Part shown: piece by piece, positions 57,966-64,000 of the stretch
Layout of the letters: the number at the start of each line of letters is the position of its first letter
Position numbering within the stretch: position 1 is the first letter of the stretch
Source: CAIXSC01 sp046349935
GTDB taxonomy: Bacteria; Planctomycetota; Planctomycetia; Pirellulales; Pirellulaceae
Length of the DNA stretch: 64,000 nucleotides
Direction of reading: 5' to 3'
Assembly: GCA_046349935.1 (NCBI GenBank)
Contig: JAXMBK010000005.1
Coordinates: forward strand, 186,001-250,000
Translations under genes and position numbers: made by a program
The notes under the pieces: generated by a model
Told to the model about the DNA's origin: nothing
What the model saw: only the letters and a program-made list of their open reading frames with translations
Databases searched by the model: none

Positions 57966-59348
57966 ATGAACAACCACTCCCACACCCCGCCGCGTCGTCG
58001 TCTTATCTCCGCGACCAACCGTCGCCAGTTCTTGCGCACGGCCGCCGCCGGCGTCGCGGCGTTCGGCGCTCCCGCCATCGTCCGCGGTCGCAATCTCAAC
58101 GAGAAGCTCAATGTGGCCGTCGTCGGATCGGGCGGTCGCGGCGGCGGAAATCTGGGCGCCGTGGCGGGCGAAAACATCGTCGCTTTGTGCGACGTCTACC
58201 TGCCGAATTTGGAGCGCGCGGCGATGAATCATCCGCAAGCTCGCAAGTTTCAAGACTTCCGCCGCCTGTTCGATCACGCGGACGAATTTGATGCGGTGGT
58301 GGTAAGTACGTGCGAACATACGCACGTCTACCCGACGCTCGCCGCCCTGCGACTCAAGAAGCACGTCTACTGCGAAAAGCCGCTCACGCATAACGTCTGG
58401 GAAGCGCGCGTCGTGCGGTTGGCGGCGGCCCAGGCGAAAGTGGCGACGCAAATGGGCACTCAGATTCACGCCGGCGACAACTATCGGCGCGTCGTGGAAC
58501 TGATCAAGACCAAGGCGATCGGCAACGTGACCGAAGTGCATGTGTGGGTGTCGCGAGCCTGGGGTGTGCAATCAGACGAAGACGCGAAACGATTCGGGGA
58601 CATCGTGTCGGTGCGCGAGCGGCCGCAGGACAAGCATCCGATTCCCGAGGGGCTCAACTGGGATCTGTGGCTGGGCCCGGCCCCCGAGCGGCCGTACCAT
58701 CCGGTCTATTTCCCGGGGCCGAAATGGTACCGTTGGTGGGATTTCGGCAGCGGCACCATGTCCGATCTGGGGAGCCACTGGAACGACTTGCCTTTTTGGG
58801 CGCTCGACCTCAAAGCGCCGCTCAACATCGAAGCCTCGGGCCCGCCGCCTCATCCCGAACTCGCGCCGGCGTCGATGCAGGCCACGTATGAATACGGCCC
58901 GCGCGGCGACGCGCCCGGACTCAAGCTCACGTGGTACCAAGGCGTCAACAAGCCGCCGCAGTTCCAAGACGGCTCGATTCCCAAATGGGACAGCGGCGTA
59001 TTGTTCGTCGGCGACAAAGGGATGCTGCTGTCGGATTACGGACGCCATGTGCTGTTGCCCGAGAAACAGTTCGAGGGATTCCAGCGTCCCGAACCCTTCA
59101 TTCCCGCATCGATCGGTCATCACGCCGAATGGTTGCATGCGTGCAAAACAGGCGCGCCGACCACCTGCAACTTCGAGTATGCCGGATGGCTTACCGAAGC
59201 CAACCATCTGGGCAACGTCGCGTATCGCGTCGGCAAGAAACTAACGTGGGACGCCGAGAAACTGCGTTGCCCGGGAACGCCCGAGGCAGACCAATACCTC
59301 AAGCGAGCCTATCGAGCCGGTTGGGAGATCGACGCCGCCACGACGTGA
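57966..59348 (+). CDS. Gfo/Idh/MocA oxidoreductase with Tat signal
   Basis: A 460-residue protein. The N-terminus NRRQFLRTAAAGVAAFGAPA is a twin-arginine signal. The Rossmann motif VAVVGSGGRGGGN and VYCEKPLTHNVWEARVV (EKP) define the family. The C-terminal domain has WDFGSGTMSDLGSHWNDLPFWAL, common in the planctomycete exported subgroup that binds NAD(P) in the periplasm. The substrate is unknown; polysaccharide-derived sugars are likely. It is followed by the TlpA gene after 22 bp. Confidence 0.92.
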   Translation: MNNHSHTPPRRRLISATNRRQFLRTAAAGVAAFGAPAIVRGRNLNEKLNVAVVGSGGRGGGNLGAVAGENIVALCDVYLPNLERAAMNHPQARKFQDFRRLFDHADEFDAVVVSTCEHTHVYPTLAALRLKKHVYCEKPLTHNVWEARVVRLAAAQAKVATQMGTQIHAGDNYRRVVELIKTKAIGNVTEVHVWVSRAWGVQSDEDAKRFGDIVSVRERPQDKHPIPEGLNWDLWLGPAPERPYHPVYFPGPKWYRWWDFGSGTMSDLGSHWNDLPFWALDLKAPLNIEASGPPPHPELAPASMQATYEYGPRGDAPGLKLTWYQGVNKPPQFQDGSIPKWDSGVLFVGDKGMLLSDYGRHVLLPEKQFEGFQRPEPFIPASIGHHAEWLHACKTGAPTTCNFEYAGWLTEANHLGNVAYRVGKKLTWDAEKLRCPGTPEADQYLKRAYRAGWEIDAATT

Positions 59349-59370
59349 GCCACTCCTCAGAATCACTGCC

Positions 59371-60048
59371 ATGACAGAACAGCCCCCTGCGACGCCTGCC
59401 GACTCCGCCGGACTCACTCCGCGCCCGCCGTACGACCCAGACGCGGCGAACCGCCGATCCGCCAAGTTCGCCCTGTTCATCTTTCCCTTGTTGGCGATCG
59501 TCGCCGTGTCGACCACGGTCGTCGTCATGACCGGAACGAATCAAAGTCGCCGCAAGTCGGGCGCCAAGCATCCCGCGGCGGGCAAACAAATCGGTCGCGT
59601 GCAACTCGCGCCCAGCGTGAACACCGACCAGCCGCTCAACTACGAGCAGCTCAAGGGCAAAATCACGCTGATCAATTTCTGGGGTACCTGGTGCCCGCCG
59701 TGTCGCGAGGAGTTTCCGCATCTGGTGAAGCTGTACGAGCGCTATAATGACGATCCACGGTTTGCGTTCGTGTCGGTCGTGTGCGGCGAAGAGGAACAGG
59801 AGGACGTCGCGCGACTCACGGAAGACGCGCGGCGGTTCCTGGAGTCGGAACGCTACAAATTGCCGGTCTACGTCGATCTCAAGAACGCCACTCGCTTGCC
59901 CATGATGCTGTCGTTGAAGATGGAATCATTCCAATACCCCACGACGATCATCGCCGATCAAGACGGCATCGCCGTCGGAGTCTGGACCGGCTACCGCCGC
60001 GGAGACGAAGAGTCGATGGACGAGCTGCTAGCGCTATTGCTCAAGTAG
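59371..60048 (+). CDS. TlpA-type membrane-anchored thioredoxin
   Basis: A 225-residue protein with one N-terminal membrane helix (about 33-54) and an extracytoplasmic thioredoxin domain. The active site is NFWGTWCPPCREEFPHL (C108, C111), with a cis-proline in FQYPTTIIADQDG. It reduces disulfides in exported proteins, for example for cytochrome c maturation, which would fit the cytochrome-rich neighbourhood. The stop TAG abuts a family C palindrome. Confidence 0.92.
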   Translation: MTEQPPATPADSAGLTPRPPYDPDAANRRSAKFALFIFPLLAIVAVSTTVVVMTGTNQSRRKSGAKHPAAGKQIGRVQLAPSVNTDQPLNYEQLKGKITLINFWGTWCPPCREEFPHLVKLYERYNDDPRFAFVSVVCGEEEQEDVARLTEDARRFLESERYKLPVYVDLKNATRLPMMLSLKMESFQYPTTIIADQDGIAVGVWTGYRRGDEESMDELLALLLK

Positions 60049-60085
60049 GGTGGGCCAAGCGAGGCTTTGCGAGCGCGGGCCCACC
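60049..60085. repeat. Family C palindrome, copy 1, abutting the tlpA-type stop
   Basis: GGTGGGCC (60049-60056) pairs with GGCCCACC (60078-60085). The intervening AAGCGAGG...GAGCGCG is longer than in copy 2. The TAG stop of the thioredoxin gene immediately precedes it. Confidence 0.8.
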
Positions 60086-60113
60086 ATCTCGCCGCATTCA
60101 CGCATACAGATGT

Positions 60114-60140
60114 GGTGGGCCAAGCGAGCGCGGGCCCACC
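60114..60140. repeat. Family C palindrome, copy 2
   Basis: GGTGGGCC (60114-60121), AAGCGAGCGCG, GGCCCACC (60133-60140). Same arms as copy 1, with a shorter loop. Confidence 0.8.
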
Positions 60141-60180
60141 GATTCTTTGGCGCCTCGCACTTGCTTTGGTGTGCCAAGGT

Positions 60181-60202
60181 AACAGGCTGGAAGCCTGTTC
60201 TA
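60181..60202 (-). repeat. Family A palindrome, copy 9 (stop codon of HExxH lipoprotein gene)
   Basis: Minus-strand TAG (60202-60200), then AACAGGCT, TCC, AGCCTGTT, with an A-T closing pair. The TAG is the stop codon of the lipoprotein gene, whose last residues are RPAP. Confidence 0.9.
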
Positions 60203-61807
60203 CGGGGCGGGGCGAATTCGGATGAGGACTTCGCCCGTGTTGTCGGCGAGGTCGGCGGGGGATTCGTTGATCTTCAAGTAGAGCGTCCCGGCGGCGTCGG
60301 GGGTGAGGAGCTTTTTGCGGCCGATCGGCGTGGGGTTGGCCAAGGGGGTGAGGATATTGGGAATGAACGAATCGGGGCGGACGGCGCCCAGGAGCATGCC
60401 GAGCGGCTGGCCTCGGTAATAGCGGATCGTGACGCCCTGCGGTTCGCTCCACCAAGCCGGCTCGCCGCCCACAATCTGAAATCGTCCCACCGCCGCGATC
60501 TCGTACGCGACGCCCGGTTGCAGCGTCACGCCGGTCGATTGCCAACCTGCATCGGCCGCAATCTTCACTCGCACCTCCGCCCCCGTCAGCGGCTCCGAAG
60601 CCTTGCGACGCACTCGCGCACGCTCAAAGTCGTATCCATACTCGGCCTCCGCGATGTACAGCTGCCAATCTTCCGAGATTGCATTCCAATCGGCCGCGAT
60701 CGGTTCGAGGAAGCGGCGAGTAAAATCGAGCCCGCCGTCGCGGGCATGGGCTTGCACCTCCCGAAACGACTCGCGAGTTTGCGGATGGACGCTCAAGAAG
60801 GAGGCGGCCGCCCAACACCAACCATAGGGCTTCACGTCCAGATGCGCTTGACTGTCGTACTGAAACACCGCCTCTAGCGACCGACCGACGCCCGCTTTGA
60901 AGTCGTCGCGCAAGATCTTGATGCGCCCATGCCCCGGGACCTCCTCCGAATCTCGCGGCTGATAGCCCAACTGCAAGCGACCGTCGGCCCAGCGATGCGT
61001 TGCGAGCAACTCCGCCATCCCTTCGCCGTACCAGGGCGGGCCGAATCCACCCAGAAATCGCACCATGAAACTGTGCGTTCCCTCGTGCAGCAGCAAATGT
61101 CGACGGTAGTAATCGGTCGACTGCTCCTTCACCCACAACTCGTCGTCCCACTGATATCCATTGGCGATTTCGGTAATGAATGTCGGAATCGCCTCGACCG
61201 CTCGAAAGCGCGCAACGTCCTCCATCAAGTAGCCCGTCAGCTTCCACTCGGAAACCTTCTCGGCCGGAACGTTGAAGTACTTGCACCATTGCGGCACTGC
61301 GAGGTCGAAGGCTTGCGGCAATTCGTCGACCGCAGGCGACGAAGGAACGTCGGTATACAGGACCAAATGCTGGCTTTCGAGTCGCCGTAGGCCGGCGGCA
61401 GCCGCTCGTTCGGGCGAGAGCGGTTCATGCTTGAGCGGTCGATCCTTCTCGGCGGCCTCCTGCATGTCGGCGGGAAGCAGTTCGCCCAGTTTTCGACCGG
61501 CGGGACGCGGTTTCTTGGGGACGGTCGTCGAATCGCCCTGAAGAGAGCCGATCTCGGATTCCCGCGGCGCCTCGACGGGCGCCTCCGGCGGCGCGACCGC
61601 GGCAGTCTTCCCTGTCGTCGGCGGCGACGGTTGCGGCGGCGTCGGCTGCGGCGACGTCGTTGCAGGCGGGGAAGCGGGGGTCGTTTGAGCGGCCGGCGAG
61701 GCCGCTTCGGGGGGAGCTGACGAACCGCATCCAACCAGGCACTCGACGACCATCCCGCTGAGCAGCGATAAGCCGACGAGTCGGGCTAAGCAGCGAAATG
61801 AGCACAT
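60200..61807 (-). CDS. Lipoprotein with HExxH zinc-peptidase motif
   Basis: A 535-residue lipoprotein (lipobox LVGC, C27) with a proline-rich linker (about 30-80). The central domain carries LLLHEGTHSFMV (H241, E242, H245) followed by PPWYGEGMAELLATH, giving a gluzincin-like HExxH...E zinc site as in DUF1570-type peptidases. The C-terminal part (about 400-535) is a beta-domain with VAYEIAAVGRFQIV. It is probably an envelope peptidase or an inactive carbohydrate-binding relative; the substrate is unknown. The start at 61807 gives the lipoprotein signal. Confidence 0.82.
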   Translation of the reverse strand: MCSFRCLARLVGLSLLSGMVVECLVGCGSSAPPEAASPAAQTTPASPPATTSPQPTPPQPSPPTTGKTAAVAPPEAPVEAPRESEIGSLQGDSTTVPKKPRPAGRKLGELLPADMQEAAEKDRPLKHEPLSPERAAAAGLRRLESQHLVLYTDVPSSPAVDELPQAFDLAVPQWCKYFNVPAEKVSEWKLTGYLMEDVARFRAVEAIPTFITEIANGYQWDDELWVKEQSTDYYRRHLLLHEGTHSFMVRFLGGFGPPWYGEGMAELLATHRWADGRLQLGYQPRDSEEVPGHGRIKILRDDFKAGVGRSLEAVFQYDSQAHLDVKPYGWCWAAASFLSVHPQTRESFREVQAHARDGGLDFTRRFLEPIAADWNAISEDWQLYIAEAEYGYDFERARVRRKASEPLTGAEVRVKIAADAGWQSTGVTLQPGVAYEIAAVGRFQIVGGEPAWWSEPQGVTIRYYRGQPLGMLLGAVRPDSFIPNILTPLANPTPIGRKKLLTPDAAGTLYLKINESPADLADNTGEVLIRIRPAP

Positions 61808-61882
61808 GAGGGTGTTTCCGTTCGTGGACGCGAATCGATAGGCTAGGTTGCTCACCAATACAAGCATACACGGGAAGCCGCC

Positions 61883-62944
61883 ATGAGTTCATCTAATGCG
61901 TCGCGGTCGCTCGATCGACGGACTTGGCTGCGTCGCAGCATTCTCGGCGGTTCGGCGTGCGCATGGCTGTCGGCCGCAAGCTGCGTCCCCAAACCGGCGC
62001 AAGCCAGCGTCACGGCTTACGTCGCGCTCGATCGGGAATTCTCCGCTCCGTGGCTCGAGAAATTTCAGGCTGAAACGAAAATCGAAGTCATTCCCAAATA
62101 CGACGTCGAATCCACCAAGACCGTCGGGCTGGTCAACGCCCTCTTGTTGGAACGTCAGCGGCCGCATTGCGACGTCTTTTGGAACAACGAGATCTTGCAC
62201 ACGCTGCGGCTGCAGCGCGAAGGCTTGCTTGAGCCCTTCGATACGCCCGTTGCGCAAACGATTCCTCCCAACTACCGCGATCCTCAGGGCTGTTGGTACG
62301 GCTTTGCCGCGCGCGCTCGCGTCCTCTTGGTCAACCACGACATGGTTGACGCGGCCGACGAACCGACGACGATCGAGGCCCTCGCCGATTCGAAGTGGAA
62401 GGGGAAAGCGGGGATTGCCAAGCCGTTGTTCGGGACCACCGCCAGCCACGCGGCCGTGCTTTTCGCTCGCTGGGGACGCGCTCGTGCGGAGAAGTTCTTC
62501 CGCGCGGTGCAGGAGAACGCGCTGACGATGAGCGGCAACAAGCAGGTGGCGGTTTCCGTGGGGCGCGGGCAGCTTGCCTGGGGCCTCACCGACACCGACG
62601 ACGCCATCGTCGAAATCGAATCGGGGTCGCCGGTCCACCTCGTCTATCCCGACCAAGCGTCGGACCAGGACGGAACGCTGCTGATCCCCAATACGTTGGC
62701 CGTCATTCGCCACGCACCGCATGCCGCTTACGCGCGGCAGTTGGTGGAGTACCTCTTGCGGCCGGAGGTGGAAGAGTCGCTGGCGCGTGGACCGAGCGCT
62801 CAGTTTCCCTTGCATCGACAATCGACCGTGCGCCCGCGCGTCGTGACCGAGTCGACGCCGCGGTGGATGGAGGTCGATTTTCACGCCGCCGCAGAGGCGT
62901 GGGATCACGCCTCGCGGTGGCTCAAACAACTCTACTTCGCCTGA
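61883..62944 (+). CDS. Extracellular solute-binding protein (Fe3+/spermidine-type), orphan
   Basis: A 353-residue periplasmic binding protein of the ABC iron(III)/spermidine type, with a Tat-like leader (LDRRTWLRRSILGGSACAWL). The fold begins VTAYVALDREFSAPWLEKFQAETKIEV and includes DVFWNNEILHTLRL and LTDTDDAIVEIESG. Cargo may be iron or phosphonate-like; ligand residues cannot be assigned by eye. No permease or ATPase gene follows; the next gene is convergent and overlaps by 13 bp. Confidence 0.88.
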   Translation: MSSSNASRSLDRRTWLRRSILGGSACAWLSAASCVPKPAQASVTAYVALDREFSAPWLEKFQAETKIEVIPKYDVESTKTVGLVNALLLERQRPHCDVFWNNEILHTLRLQREGLLEPFDTPVAQTIPPNYRDPQGCWYGFAARARVLLVNHDMVDAADEPTTIEALADSKWKGKAGIAKPLFGTTASHAAVLFARWGRARAEKFFRAVQENALTMSGNKQVAVSVGRGQLAWGLTDTDDAIVEIESGSPVHLVYPDQASDQDGTLLIPNTLAVIRHAPHAAYARQLVEYLLRPEVEESLARGPSAQFPLHRQSTVRPRVVTESTPRWMEVDFHAAAEAWDHASRWLKQLYFA

Positions 62945-64000
62945 AGCGCTGCCATGCGGAGTGCGACGAGGTACGGGACCGGGTCGCTGCCGAGGGCGTT
63001 GAGCACGGTGCCGCCGGCGGTGAAGCAGTGGGTCACCCAGTCCGGACCGCCGAATCGCTCGAGCGCCGTGCCGCCTTCGCCGCCGCCCACGTACACCTCG
63101 ATGCCCGCGTCTTTCATCCGTTTGAACTCTGCCACGAACTCCTTCGTCCCTCGTTCAAACGGCGCCTCTTCGAACTTCCCGAACACGCCGTTGTGGAACG
63201 CGACGCTCGCATCGCCGTTGGCGCCGGAGCGGTGAGCGGCGATGAATTCGCCGACCTTCTCCGAGAAGAAGGCGTTCGTCTTCGGGCCGATGTCGAGCTG
63301 AATGCGGCCCGGGCCGATCGTTTCGGAGACCGTGCCGTCGGTGAGCGTAAAGTCGACCGGCAGGACGAACTCGATGCCCGCTTGGCGACCTTCGGTCAGC
63401 ATCTTCTTGGCCTGCTCCAATCGCTTGGCCGGGACGTAGAAGGGGGCGTCAACATGGCTGGCTTCTTCCGCGAAGCCGATGTGGAAGTCGCCGCCCTGGA
63501 GCTGCGCGTCGGCCTTCTTCATGACCATGGCGAGCGACCCGGCGACGAACAGCTTGCGCACATGGCCGCGACGGATGATCGCTTCCATGTCATCCAGCTT
63601 GTCGGCCTTCAAACCGCTGAACACCACCAGCTGCGCTTTGAGGCAGCGGAGCATCGGGCCCGAGAACTGTTCCGCGGCATACTTGCCCAACGCCACGCGC
63701 GTCATGGCCGCCGGCAACACGGTGCTCGACGCATCGAGACTGCCCGCCGAAAACGCTTCGTTGACGAAGACCGAACCGATCTTGGCGGCGACTTCGTTGG
63801 CAACCTGCGCCAGGGCCGGCGCCTCTTTCGGCAAATCGTCCGGCTTCGCCTTCCACAGCTTCCGTTCAATGTCGTAGATGCGCGTGTTTTCCAACAAGAT
63901 GACGGACCCGTCCTTCGCCTTCTTGATGGCGTCGGTGATCGAGTCGCGGATGGTGTTCTTCACCGGGTCGAGCCAGTTAGTGTAGAAGGCGACGTTGACG
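62932..64000 (-). CDS. Divergent phosphoglycerate kinase (N-terminus beyond window)
   Basis: The last 355 or so residues of a phosphoglycerate-kinase-family protein. Family landmarks appear in order: SVILLENTRIYD, SVFVNEAFSAGSLDASST, LVVFSGLKADKLDDMEAIIRRG, NGVFGKFEEAPFERGTKEF, and VYVGGGEGGTALERFGG. Canonical PGK has DAFGTAHRAHAS, NGPMG(V)FE and GGGD(T/S) at these places. Here the AHRAH segment, the NGP turn and the aspartate of GGGD are all altered. It may be a paralogue with changed or lost kinase activity. The gene starts beyond 64000. Confidence 0.82.
   Translation of the reverse strand, partial: VNVAFYTNWLDPVKNTIRDSITDAIKKAKDGSVILLENTRIYDIERKLWKAKPDDLPKEAPALAQVANEVAAKIGSVFVNEAFSAGSLDASSTVLPAAMTRVALGKYAAEQFSGPMLRCLKAQLVVFSGLKADKLDDMEAIIRRGHVRKLFVAGSLAMVMKKADAQLQGGDFHIGFAEEASHVDAPFYVPAKRLEQAKKMLTEGRQAGIEFVLPVDFTLTDGTVSETIGPGRIQLDIGPKTNAFFSEKVGEFIAAHRSGANGDASVAFHNGVFGKFEEAPFERGTKEFVAEFKRMKDAGIEVYVGGGEGGTALERFGGPDWVTHCFTAGGTVLNALGSDPVPYLVALRMAALQAK

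Noticed and set aside
1..64000. tRNA, rRNA, insertion sequences or prophage genes
   Set aside because: No transposase, integrase or capsid-like protein and no rRNA-like stretch was seen. A small tRNA could be missed by eye.

Overview
The window looks like chromosome of a GC-rich Planctomycetota bacterium, probably of the Pirellulales/Rhodopirellula type. This is inferred from gene families alone. It carries DUF1501, PSCyt1/DUF1549/DUF1553, DUF1552 and DUF1592-type surface-protein operons, a DUF1559 pseudopilin, a BBP7 beta-barrel protein, an 'LESRRVLA' N-terminal motif on a giant adhesin, short planctomycete-type lipoproteins, and a formylmethanofuran dehydrogenase subunit A. I saw no rRNA, tRNA, CRISPR array, transposase or prophage gene.

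Layout. 1-5.2 kb: 3' end of a cupin-like gene, then a leftward operon (cytochrome c', PSD1 cytochrome, DUF1501). 5.5-8.1 kb: DUF1559 pseudopilin, small lipoprotein, secretin-like protein. 8.3-16.6 kb: SpoIIE phosphatase, Bcp peroxiredoxin, DUF4956/CotH pair, FhcA, DinB-like protein, UvrC without HhH domain. 16.8-22.7 kb: a complete polyhydroxyalkanoate locus (phaR, phasin, thiolase, phaE-like, phaB, class III phaC, extra SDR) with a perfect palindromic PhaR-type operator. 22.8-29.7 kb: CE15-like esterase, Gfo/Idh oxidoreductase, methyltransferase, permease, and an ECF sigma factor followed by an anti-sigma-like protein joined to a pseudopilin-like region. 30-43 kb: lipoprotein, dockerin-bearing adhesin, BBP7 protein, ApbE plus membrane protein, TolC-type efflux protein, DUF1552/DUF1592 operon. 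43-51 kb: NagB-PIG-L fusion, thioredoxin, PtsI, and a FabZ-ACP-FabZ-like-FabF cluster. 51-64 kb: HemQ, several planctomycete-type proteins, YggS/YggU pair, PmoA-like protein, Tat oxidoreductase, TlpA thioredoxin, HExxH lipoprotein, orphan solute-binding protein, and a divergent phosphoglycerate kinase cut by the window end.

The most unusual signal is not a gene. Several families of short palindromes with three-base loops sit in the intergenic spaces. The main family (stem ACAGGCT, loop TCC, stem AGCCTGT, preceded by TAG) occurs nine times. In five copies that TAG is exactly the in-frame stop codon of the flanking gene, always in the same orientation relative to the gene. Closing base pairs covary between copies (G-C or A-T). 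A second family (GGACCGC/GGATCGC, loop TCC) also covaries. These look like mobile or structured RNA/DNA elements that attach to gene 3' ends.
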